From Chryseobacterium sp. ISL-6 (GTDB lineage: Bacteria > Bacteroidota > Bacteroidia > Flavobacteriales > Weeksellaceae), in NCBI RefSeq assembly GCF_018613715.1, contig NZ_JAGGPT010000011.1, positions 81,595 to 145,594 on the forward strand: a stretch of DNA of 64,000 nucleotides, written 5' to 3'. Numbering within the stretch: the first letter of the stretch is position 1; the number at the start of each line of letters is the position of its first letter. Below are positions 35,401 to 42,274 of the stretch, piece after piece. The notes beneath the pieces were generated by a model that saw nothing but the letters and a program-made list of their open reading frames with translations, was not told where the DNA came from and did no database searches. A program made the translations under genes and the position numbers.

Positions 35401-36429
35401 TTAAAATTTTCGGGAATCGACATCATTTATAAAATTAATAACTCCATTCATGAAAACCTTTTGATCGTCCCACATGGCAAGATGACTTCCGTTTGGGCAG
35501 TAAAGGTATCTTCCTTTTTTCACCAGTTTACTTTGTTCCTCCATCGCTTTTGGATCCATCGTGTCATATTTTGCACCAATCATTAATGTAGGAATATTGA
35601 TTTCAGGCAATCGGCCTTTAATATCCCAATCACCCAAACGTCCACTAATTCCAAATTCACTCGGCCCCTGCATCAATGTGTAAACATTTTCATTAGAATG
35701 CTTTAATGCTCGATTTACTCCATCCGGCCATTCTTTTAAACGACAGATATGCTGATTATAAAAGTTGGGAATAAGCAACTCCATATAACGTGGATTAGCA
35801 AAATCTTTTTTTGCCTCGATTGCTCTTATTTCTTTTAAAACTTCCGGCTTCATCTGCTTTGCTAAAACTTCATCTGCATATTTACCATATTCCGGTGCGC
35901 TTGCCACCATATTGGCAACCATTAATCCTTTTAAATTTTTCTGATATTTCAGGGCATATTCCATCGCTAAAATTCCACCCCAGGAATTACCTAAAACATA
36001 AAAATTAGATTTATCTGCACCAATCGCTTTTCGCACCTGCTCAACTTCATCTACAAAACGATCTGTTGTCCAAAGTCTATCATCTACCGGCTGATCACTG
36101 TAATAAGATCCCAACTGATCATATTCATAAAACTCAAAACCTTCTTTCTGGAAGAAAGTTTCAAAGCATTCCATATATTCGTGGGTCATCCCCGGACCTC
36201 CATGCAGAAGCAAAACTTTGATCTTTGGATTATTCCCGAAACGTTTTGTCCATACCCTAAAATTTCCAACGGGTGTTGTGATTGGAATCATCTTCACTCC
36301 CCCTGACTGAATCGAATCCCCATAACTAAAATAGTTTTTGGTGGTTATTTCCTGATCTTTCGTTGCAACCTTATTACACGAAAAAATGATAAAAATTGTC
36401 AAAAAAGAAATAACGATTCTGGTTGTCAT
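35401..36429 (-). CDS. Proline-iminopeptidase-like alpha/beta-hydrolase lipoprotein
   Basis: The 342-residue product begins with a lipoprotein signal (FLTIFIIFSCNK, lipidated Cys at about residue 18), so it is membrane anchored, unlike cytoplasmic prolyl iminopeptidases. The alpha/beta-hydrolase signatures are LLHGGPGMTHEY (oxyanion), GNSWGGILAME (nucleophile Ser), KYDTMDP (Asp) and NGSHLAMWD (His). Family members release N-terminal proline or cleave related esters and amides. It sits inside the purine block between purN and purH, with short gaps and the same strand. The co-transcription is clear, but a metabolic link to purines is not. Confidence 0.85.
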   Translation of the reverse strand: MTTRIVISFLTIFIIFSCNKVATKDQEITTKNYFSYGDSIQSGGVKMIPITTPVGNFRVWTKRFGNNPKIKVLLLHGGPGMTHEYMECFETFFQKEGFEFYEYDQLGSYYSDQPVDDRLWTTDRFVDEVEQVRKAIGADKSNFYVLGNSWGGILAMEYALKYQKNLKGLMVANMVASAPEYGKYADEVLAKQMKPEVLKEIRAIEAKKDFANPRYMELLIPNFYNQHICRLKEWPDGVNRALKHSNENVYTLMQGPSEFGISGRLGDWDIKGRLPEINIPTLMIGAKYDTMDPKAMEEQSKLVKKGRYLYCPNGSHLAMWDDQKVFMNGVINFINDVDSRKF

Positions 36430-36451
36430 TTTTGTTGGTTTTTATTTATAG

Positions 36452-37015
36452 CTAATTCCCTAATACTTTATTAATTGCTATTGGGAAAATCTCATATTCA
36501 ACCTTATGCACTTTTTCAGCTAGCGTCTCAGGTGTATCATTTTCAGTAACTTCAAATGATTTCTGCAGAATCGCTTGTCCTTCATCAATTCCAGGGGTTA
36601 CAAAATGTACTGTTGCCCCACTTTCCTTTTCTTTAGCTTCAATAACAGCATTGTGAACATTCATTCCCCACATTCCTTTTCCACCGTATTTTGGTAATAA
36701 TGCAGGGTGAATATTAATTATTTTCCCGTTCCAGTTTTCACAAAATTCAGGTTTTAGAATAGATAAAAATCCAGCCAATACAATTAGGTCTGTATTTTCA
36801 GGAATCACCTTACTCAATTCACTGCTGAAGTTCTTGCCCCTTGGAATCAGTATGTTTTCTATGTTATGATTTTTTGCTCTTTCCAGTCCATAACATTCTC
36901 TATCAGCAACAACAAGAGATACTTTTGCATTCTGGATCTCTCCATTATCAATGGTATCTAAAATTCTTTGAAGATTAGTTCCGGAACCTGAAACGAGTAC
37001 AACGATGTTTTTCAT
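36452..37015 (-). CDS. purN: Phosphoribosylglycinamide formyltransferase
   Basis: PurN transfers a formyl group from 10-formyl-THF to GAR. The 187-residue protein starts KNIVVLVSGSGTNLQRILD, with the phosphate-binding SGSGTNL loop. It has FLSILKPEFCENWNGKIINI, HPALLPKYGG with the catalytic His, and GATVHFVTPGIDEGQ with Asp. The length is normal for the family. It follows purM, with an inverted-repeat element in the gap, and precedes the alpha/beta-hydrolase gene by 22 bases. Confidence 0.94.
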   Translation of the reverse strand: MKNIVVLVSGSGTNLQRILDTIDNGEIQNAKVSLVVADRECYGLERAKNHNIENILIPRGKNFSSELSKVIPENTDLIVLAGFLSILKPEFCENWNGKIINIHPALLPKYGGKGMWGMNVHNAVIEAKEKESGATVHFVTPGIDEGQAILQKSFEVTENDTPETLAEKVHKVEYEIFPIAINKVLGN

Positions 37016-37022
37016 GTTATTA

Positions 37023-37099
37023 ATGTAACAATGTATCAGTTTAACAATGTAACAATGAATTCAATTGGTACACTGGTACATTGATCGATTGTTATATTG
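37023..37099. repeat. Inverted-repeat element spanning the purM 3' end and the purM-purN gap
   Basis: Words such as TAACAATGTATCA and TGATCGATTGTTATATTG face each other around a GAATTC centre. Units like TAACAATG repeat. It overlaps the last codons of purM (stop at 37092-37094). Confidence 0.55.
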
Positions 37100-38084
37100 C
37101 TAAATTAATTTTCTCGCTTCCTTCAGTGATTTCTCCGATTTCATATGCATCATCCAATAGGTGCAATACTTTTTCAGCATGTGTTGGATCTACTACAACG
37201 ATCATTCCTACTCCCATATTGAAAGTTCCGAACATTTCTTCACGGGCTACACCCCCTCTTTTTTCCAGTTCAAGCATGATACTTGGAATCTGAATTTTTG
37301 AAGCATCAATCGAAGCACATAAACCTTCACCAATAATTCTTGGAATATTTTCGTATAAACCACCTCCTGTAATGTGAGCAATTCCTGAAACTTTTACCTC
37401 TTCAATTACTTTATGAATGTCTTTATAATATAATCTTGTAGGAACTAATAGTGTTTCGTAAAGTGGTTTTCCTTCGAATTCTTCTTCAAAATTCGGGAAT
37501 ACTTTTCTTACCAATGAAAATCCATTTGAATGGAATCCTGAACTTGGTAATGCAATAATTTTATCACCAGTTTTTATTTTAGAACCATCGATGATCTGAT
37601 CTTTTTCAACAATTCCTACACAGAATCCTGCAACATCATAATCTCCAGGTTGATACATTCCTGGCATTTCAGCAGTTTCACCACCTATTAATGCACAGTT
37701 GTTATCTTTACAAGCTGCGACCATTCCTAAAACGATTTCTGCAGCAATTTCAGAATCTAATTTTCCACAAGCCAAATAATCTAAAAAGAATAATGGTTTT
37801 GCACCGTGACAAAGAATATCATTAGCACACATTGCAAAACAATCGACTCCTATAGAGTCATATTTTTTGGAATCTAAAGCTACCTTAAGTTTAGTTCCAA
37901 CTCCATCTGTTCCTGAAACCAATACGGGATTTTTATAACCACCGATCTCATAGAAAGCACCAAAACTTCCCAGATGATTCAATACATTGGAATTGTGGGT
38001 TTCACCAACCGCTTTTTTGATCTTATCAACGGTTTTGTATCCTTCTTCTTTGTCTACTCCTGCAGATTTGTAAGTGTTGCTCAT
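37092..38084 (-). CDS. purM: Phosphoribosylformylglycinamidine cyclo-ligase (AIR synthetase)
   Basis: PurM closes the imidazole ring of AIR with ATP. The 330-residue protein begins TYKSAGVDKEEGYKTVDKIK, as in this family. It has VSGTDGVGTKLKVA and GIAHITGGGLYENIPRI. It also has GGETAEMPGMY and VGMIVVV. It is the first gene of the minus-strand purine block. A self-contained short RNA unit with promoter and terminator lies 110 bases upstream. No clear TAnnTTTG box was found between that terminator and the ATG, so the block could depend on read-through. Confidence 0.95.
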   Translation of the reverse strand: MSNTYKSAGVDKEEGYKTVDKIKKAVGETHNSNVLNHLGSFGAFYEIGGYKNPVLVSGTDGVGTKLKVALDSKKYDSIGVDCFAMCANDILCHGAKPLFFLDYLACGKLDSEIAAEIVLGMVAACKDNNCALIGGETAEMPGMYQPGDYDVAGFCVGIVEKDQIIDGSKIKTGDKIIALPSSGFHSNGFSLVRKVFPNFEEEFEGKPLYETLLVPTRLYYKDIHKVIEEVKVSGIAHITGGGLYENIPRIIGEGLCASIDASKIQIPSIMLELEKRGGVAREEMFGTFNMGVGMIVVVDPTHAEKVLHLLDDAYEIGEITEGSEKINLAI

Positions 38085-38190
38085 GTTGTATTTAGATTTT
38101 AGAGGCTAGATTTCGGATTACAAACTATTGTAAATCTAATATCTTACATCTGATGTACTCTATCTTTTATATTAATTTATTCAAAATTTA

Positions 38191-38228
38191 GAAAATAAAA
38201 AAGCCGACAATCTTAGTAGATTATCGGC
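38191..38228 (-). terminator. Terminator of the short RNA unit upstream of purM
   Basis: GCCGACAATCT (38203-38213) pairs with AGATTATCGGC (38218-38228), one mismatch, around TAGT. On the minus strand it is followed by TTTTTTATTTT. Confidence 0.85.
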
Positions 38229-38320
38229 CAGTATTTTATCTGAGAATTTTAGAGCCCACAGTTTTCCCTTTTATGGAAAAACATTCTTTGAAAGTGGACT
38301 GAATTTTCATCTCTTTTCTT
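38195..38320 (-). ncRNA. Structured short RNA (about 125 nt) upstream of purM
   Basis: A promoter at 38325-38354 and a terminator at 38191-38228 bound this transcript. On the minus strand the outer stem AGTCCAC (38300-38294) pairs perfectly with GTGGGCT (38259-38253). The inner stem GTTTTTCC (38282-38275) pairs with GGGAAAAC (38268-38261), leaving an 11-base bulge on one side. It could be a purM leader/attenuator, a flavobacterial 6S-type RNA (the 6S-Flavo family is known) or a new small RNA. I cannot identify it by sequence. A 24-codon open frame (38236-38310) is probably incidental. Confidence 0.55.
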
Positions 38321-38324
38321 TTTG

Positions 38325-38354
38325 CAAAAATAGTAATTTTAAATTAATATTCAA
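38325..38354 (-). promoter_or_regulatory. Promoter of the short RNA unit
   Basis: On the minus strand TTG (38354-38352), a 19-base spacer and TATTTTTG (38332-38325) match the Bacteroidota TTG-N17-19-TAnnTTTG promoter exactly. It overlaps the 3' end of the upstream FMN reductase gene by none; that gene stops at 38358. Confidence 0.72.
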
Positions 38355-38357
38355 ATT

Positions 38358-38912
38358 CTATTTTTCCAAGATTGTTTCAATAGCAGAAATCTTAATAATT
38401 TTTTCTCTTAATTCGCTGTCTTTTTCCTCGTTAGATATTTTTCCAGCTCCTTTATCAAAGTTATCATTGAAGAAAGGAAGTGAAAATGTTTCTACCACAT
38501 TTCCGCCATGGAAAGGAAAACGTTTACCCGCAGCTTCCAAAACTCCAGCTCCGCCTCTTCCACCAGGTGATGTAGACATTAAAAGCATTGGTACTTCATT
38601 CCAGACTGTTCTGTCTTTGATTCTGGAAACCCAGTCGAACACATTTTTAAAAGCCGTTGAATATGTACCATTATGTTCTGGTAAAGAAACCAAAAGTAAA
38701 TTCGCAGCATCAATTTTTGCAGCAAAATCCTTTGCTTCCTGAGGTACACCTCCTGCCAGTTCTCTTTCATGCTTATAAATAGGCATTTCAAAAGGATTCA
38801 AATCTATTACTTCTACTTCTGCATTTTCTCCAAACATAGATGCAGCATAAGATACTAAATGCTTATTCATTGATGCATCGGAATTACTTCCTGCTATTGC
38901 TAAAACTTTCAT
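38358..38912 (-). CDS. NADPH-dependent FMN reductase family protein
   Basis: The 184-residue flavodoxin-fold protein begins MKVLAIAGSNSDASMNKHLV. The FMN phosphate loop is GSNSDASMNK. Other family parts are LLLVSLPEHNGTYSTAFKNV and the flavin loop TSPGGRGGAG. Such enzymes reduce FMN, quinones, azo dyes or metal ions with NAD(P)H. It lies 36 bases downstream of pirin on the same strand, so it is probably co-transcribed in a redox/electrophile island with the HxlR regulator and azoreductase. Substrate not shown. Confidence 0.88.
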   Translation of the reverse strand: MKVLAIAGSNSDASMNKHLVSYAASMFGENAEVEVIDLNPFEMPIYKHERELAGGVPQEAKDFAAKIDAANLLLVSLPEHNGTYSTAFKNVFDWVSRIKDRTVWNEVPMLLMSTSPGGRGGAGVLEAAGKRFPFHGGNVVETFSLPFFNDNFDKGAGKISNEEKDSELREKIIKISAIETILEK

Positions 38913-38948
38913 TCTATTTAATTTTTTTTAAGTCTACAAATTTAATTT

Positions 38949-39677
38949 TTATTTCAAATAAGATGGTAAATCCATTGGAACTTCCATCAATAATATTTCG
39001 GTGTCTTCAACAGCTTCGATGTTAAAACTCTGAGTATCCCAAATTCCCAATCCGTCTCTTTCATTTAATACTCTGTCTCCTACTTTTGCACTTCCTTTCA
39101 ATACAAAAGCATAAACACCATTTCCTTTTTTATTAAAAACATAGTTCTTCCCATTTCCTTTGGTAAAATTGGCTAAATTAAACCATGCATCCTGATGAAT
39201 CCAAACTCCATCATCATCTTTATTTGGTGAAAGAATCTGCTGAAACCCATTGATCTTTTCTCCTTCCTTAATGCTTTTCTGATCATATCGGGGTTCTACA
39301 TTCAATTCTCTTGGGAAAACCCAGATCTGTAAGAATTTTACTTCTTCATCTTTATTTTTATTGTACTCACTGTGTTGTACACCAGTTCCTGCACTCATCA
39401 CCTGAATTTCTCCCTTTTTAATAACAGCTGTTGTTCCTATTGAGTCTTTATGTTCCAAATCACCTTCCAAAGGAATAGAAATAATTTCCATATCTCTGTG
39501 AGGGTGTGTTCCAAATCCCATTCCCTGAGAAACCGTGTCATCATTCAACACTCTTAAAACTCCAAAATTGCTTCTTTCAGGATTCTGATAATTTGCAAAA
39601 CTGAAAGTATGGTAACTATTTAACCAACCATGATTAGCATGGCCTCTTGAATCTGATTTATGATATACTGTTTTCAT
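38949..39677 (-). CDS. Pirin family protein
   Basis: Pirins are double-cupin proteins that bind one metal; some act as quercetin 2,3-dioxygenases. The 242-residue protein has the N-terminal cupin ligands in FGTHPHRDMEIISIPLEG and QVMSAGTGVQHSEYNKN, with the third pair in LEHKDSIG. This matches the pirin three-His/one-Glu set. The length is normal. It is followed by the FMN reductase gene and preceded, 242 bases away, by an HxlR regulator. Pirin next to electrophile-response genes is common in Bacteroidota and Proteobacteria. The reaction here is inferred. Confidence 0.9.
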   Translation of the reverse strand: MKTVYHKSDSRGHANHGWLNSYHTFSFANYQNPERSNFGVLRVLNDDTVSQGMGFGTHPHRDMEIISIPLEGDLEHKDSIGTTAVIKKGEIQVMSAGTGVQHSEYNKNKDEEVKFLQIWVFPRELNVEPRYDQKSIKEGEKINGFQQILSPNKDDDGVWIHQDAWFNLANFTKGNGKNYVFNKKGNGVYAFVLKGSAKVGDRVLNERDGLGIWDTQSFNIEAVEDTEILLMEVPMDLPSYLK

Positions 39678-39777
39678 ATTGTGATTAATTATGGTACAAA
39701 TATACGGCGTGTGAGATTCGTAGATGTTGATGTAAGGTAAGAAAGGATGTTTAGATTAAATTATGTATTATAAATTT

Positions 39778-39835
39778 TGAATTATGGATTATGGATTCTG
39801 AATATTTTTTAGTGAGATTCCTGCGGAATGACAAA
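39778..39835. repeat. Repeated-word stretch between HxlR and pirin genes
   Basis: The 242-base gap contains a tandem ATGGATT/ATGGATT stretch (39778-39800 region), followed by GTGAGATTCCTGCGGAATGAC (39812-39832), which shares words with the element at 9101. It has no supported ORF. It is probably a dispersed extragenic repeat. Confidence 0.45.
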
Positions 39836-39919
39836 ACAGCGTTTGTATCTAAGCTTTTTCCTATTTTATAATGATGTGATTTCGCAGTTTTGCGATTCAG
39901 CGATTTTGCCTTCCTTCTT

Positions 39920-40297
39920 TTAACTCTCGCTATCTTTTATTTCTTCGACACCTGTACCAAAAATATGCTGGCGATGATTTGTACCCCAATTCTTTAATGA
40001 TTCCACTACGGGATGCAGGGTTTTTGTATATTCAGTTGGCAGGTATTCAATAGAAACGGGATAGCTATCTCTCACTATTCTTTCAACTAACCCATTTTGC
40101 TCCAGTTCTTTTAATTCTTTGGCTAAAACTTTTGAGGTTAATTTAGGGATGCTTCTTTCGATTTCTGTAAACCGCTTATTTCCATGGTTTAAAGAAATGA
40201 TGATTTGTAATTTCCATTTGCCATTGATTACATCTAATGTATCCTGAACAGGTTTTAAAGCCTGCATACAATCTTTATGATTATGTTGTTTTTCCAT
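39920..40297 (-). CDS. HxlR-family winged-helix regulator
   Basis: The 125-residue protein has the HxlR core: CMQALKPVQDTLDVINGKWKLQIIISL (here quoted in two parts, the first ending DTLDV), with TSKVLAKELKELEQNGLVER and EYLPTEYTKTLHPVVESL. The single Cys near the N-terminus (C10) is in the position used for quinone sensing in YodB-like relatives. It is divergent from an azoreductase gene and upstream of pirin and an FMN reductase. It is therefore a candidate repressor of these genes under quinone or electrophile stress. Start at 40297, with the divergent promoter region beyond. Confidence 0.88.
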   Translation of the reverse strand: MEKQHNHKDCMQALKPVQDTLDVINGKWKLQIIISLNHGNKRFTEIERSIPKLTSKVLAKELKELEQNGLVERIVRDSYPVSIEYLPTEYTKTLHPVVESLKNWGTNHRQHIFGTGVEEIKDSES

Positions 40298-40315
40298 TAT
40301 TTCACTTTCCTTTAG

Positions 40316-40356
40316 GTAACTACTATACTTTTGAAAGTAAATTTACAATAATTTTG
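40316..40356 (+). promoter_or_regulatory. Azoreductase promoter region with a candidate HxlR site
   Basis: GTAACTACTATAC (40316-40328) has GTA/TAC ends and lies just upstream of two TAnnTTTG boxes, TACTTTTG (40326-40333) and TAATTTTG (40349-40356). The second gives a start about 19 bases before the ATG. The regulator's binding is inferred. Confidence 0.45.
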
Positions 40357-40380
40357 TCATCAATAAAAACAAAAAACAAA

Positions 40381-40980
40381 ATGGCAAACATTTTAAATAT
40401 CAAAACAAGTATTGTAGGAGAAAACTCTATAAGCAGTCAACTCTCTCAGACTGTTATTAATCAATTGTTAGAAAAAAATCCTGAAAGCAAAGTTGTTGTC
40501 CGTGATTTGGCAACAAACCCGATTCCCCATTTAGAAATTCATCATTTCAGTGCATCAAGAATTCCCGATGAAGAAAAGAATGACGAACAAAAAGAAGCTT
40601 CGAAATATTCTGACGAAGCATTGAGAGAAGTTCAGAATGCAGATATTATCGTGATTGGAGTTCCTTTTTATAATTTCAGTTTTCCATCAACTTTAAAATC
40701 CTGGATTGACAGTATTTCTGTTGCAGGAAAAACATTTTCTTATGCTGATGGAGCACCAAAAGGTCTTCTGGAGAACAAAAAAGTATATCTGAATTTTGCA
40801 GCCGGTGGTGTATATGAAAATGGACTTATTGAGAATGTTGAAACGTATTTAAAAACTTTATTAGGTTTTATTGGCATTACAGATGTTGAAGTTTTCAAAT
40901 CTCAGGGAACGATGATGCCTCATTTAAAAGAGGAAAATTTATCTAAAACTGTTTCAGAAATCGAAGCGTATAGTTTCTAA
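40381..40980 (+). CDS. azoR: FMN-dependent NADH-azoreductase (AzoR family)
   Basis: AzoR-type enzymes are homodimeric flavodoxin-fold oxidoreductases that reduce quinones and azo compounds with NADH. The 199-residue protein starts MANILNIKTSIVGENSIS, with the FMN phosphate site, and has VPFYNFSFPSTLKSWIDS and the LNFAAGGVYENG loop near the flavin. The start at 40381 is chosen because an in-frame ATG at 40237 would add 48 residues overlapping the divergent HxlR gene. A promoter-like region directly precedes this ATG. Probably repressed by the divergent HxlR protein. Confidence 0.9.
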   Translation: MANILNIKTSIVGENSISSQLSQTVINQLLEKNPESKVVVRDLATNPIPHLEIHHFSASRIPDEEKNDEQKEASKYSDEALREVQNADIIVIGVPFYNFSFPSTLKSWIDSISVAGKTFSYADGAPKGLLENKKVYLNFAAGGVYENGLIENVETYLKTLLGFIGITDVEVFKSQGTMMPHLKEENLSKTVSEIEAYSF

Positions 40981-41017
40981 GTTTTGGTTAATAACCGTTT
41001 TTTATATTCTTATTTTT

Positions 41018-41039
41018 AAGGTGGGCTTTTGTCCACCTT
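41018..41039. other. Stem-loop between converging azoreductase and MFS genes
   Basis: AAGGTGGGC (41018-41026) pairs with GTCCACCTT (41031-41039) around TTTT, with one G-T pair. Neither side has a proper T-tract, so it may be a weak terminator or part of an extragenic repeat. Confidence 0.4.
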
Positions 41040-41107
41040 TAGTCATAAAACAAGATAATTTCGTAAATCAAGCAGATAGAGCAGATCTTCAAAGTTTCAA
41101 AATTGTA

Positions 41108-42274
41108 TTAAAAAGCCTCTTTAATTTTAGAATCTCTTTTAAGATAGAAAAGAAGACCGCAAATAAGTATCATAAAGACGATAAGAAATTCTAAAATCAT
41201 AGAAGTATAATTGGAAAAATGACCTAAGATATTTGTTACAGCGCCGGTCCCAATTTGATTAGCAGCCATTAAAAATCCGGAAACCAATACAGAAAGCGTT
41301 GGAAATTCTATGGTTCCCCAACCAATAGATCCGGGGAAAATACTTCCCATAAAAAAGCCAATGAAGAACATCAGGAATAAAAGAATATTTACATTAGGAT
41401 CGACCAACATTAGAAAGACCAACCCAGCTACCCATAAAGGAGAAGTTAAATAAACATAGGATAAATTAAATCTTTCTGAAAAAATTCCAAACAACAATCG
41501 ATTAAGAGCAATACCACCCCAAAATAAGGAAAGCCCGAGACTGGCTTTGTTATTATCCAGGCCTTGATTTTTAAGTATAATTCCACCAAAACTTCCAAAG
41601 GTGCCTTCTATGCATCCAAATAAAATAATGGTAACAAAGAAAATCCATAGTTTTCCGGGAATTTTAAAATGCCTGGGAAGTTCGAAAAATGTTCCTTTTT
41701 CTAATTTTAAAAATAAAAAAGCGATAAAAGCGATAGTCACGACAATAAATATACTGCCGGGAACATACATCCAGTTTTTGACATCACCTATCAGATTCAT
41801 CATTAATGGGGAAGTAAAGGTTCCCAATCCCACTAAAAACTGTAAGATCAAAATAGCAGAAGATCTTTTATTATCAAACAAGCTCGCGGCTAATGGATTT
41901 AATGTCGTTATAGAAAGTCCAAATCCTGTTCCTGTAAATGCTACCAAAATCATTAATACAGGAAACAATAAGAACTTTTCGTCCATAAAATAGTGAAGTA
42001 TCCATAAGGTTCCCGTCGATATAATCATCAATAAGAGTCCGCAGCTCAAAACTATTTTAGGCCCTATTTTATTAACAAGAAAAGGAGCTCCTAAACAGGA
42101 AACAATAATGCAAATTACTTGTGGGATGAAGAGATTTCCAAACTTTGACGGACTTAACTCAAATAAAGAATGATCTATAAAAGCAGTTCCCAAAGCCGGA
42201 AATACAACAAAATTAACTCCTGTCAGAAAAGCCAGTAAATAGACGACAATGATGGTTACTGTTTTAGAATTCAT
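41108..42274 (-). CDS. Major facilitator superfamily transporter
   Basis: The 388-residue inner-membrane protein has about 12 hydrophobic segments, starting VTIIVVYLLAFLTGVNFVVF. The region between helices 2 and 3 (FLVNKIGPKIVLSCGLLL) is the MFS motif A area. It overlaps the GMC oxidoreductase stop/start by four bases (ATGA), so the two are translationally coupled, with the oxidoreductase upstream. It probably moves the substrate or product of that enzyme. The cargo cannot be read from sequence; a sugar or organic acid is a reasonable guess. Confidence 0.85.
   Translation of the reverse strand: MNSKTVTIIVVYLLAFLTGVNFVVFPALGTAFIDHSLFELSPSKFGNLFIPQVICIIVSCLGAPFLVNKIGPKIVLSCGLLLMIISTGTLWILHYFMDEKFLLFPVLMILVAFTGTGFGLSITTLNPLAASLFDNKRSSAILILQFLVGLGTFTSPLMMNLIGDVKNWMYVPGSIFIVVTIAFIAFLFLKLEKGTFFELPRHFKIPGKLWIFFVTIILFGCIEGTFGSFGGIILKNQGLDNNKASLGLSLFWGGIALNRLLFGIFSERFNLSYVYLTSPLWVAGLVFLMLVDPNVNILLFLMFFIGFFMGSIFPGSIGWGTIEFPTLSVLVSGFLMAANQIGTGAVTNILGHFSNYTSMILEFLIVFMILICGLLFYLKRDSKIKEAF

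Noticed and set aside
38236..38310. 24-codon open frame inside the short RNA upstream of purM
   Set aside because: It has no Shine-Dalgarno or conserved features, and its bases form two good stems, so a structured RNA is the simpler reading.
38195..38320. Purine (guanine/adenine) riboswitch as the identity of the RNA upstream of purM
   Set aside because: The conserved three-way-junction bases of that aptamer, such as TATA and TCTAC in the expected places, are not seen in a matching layout.
41018..41039. Hairpin as a true terminator for azoR or the MFS gene
   Set aside because: No T-tract follows on either strand; it is listed only as a stem-loop.
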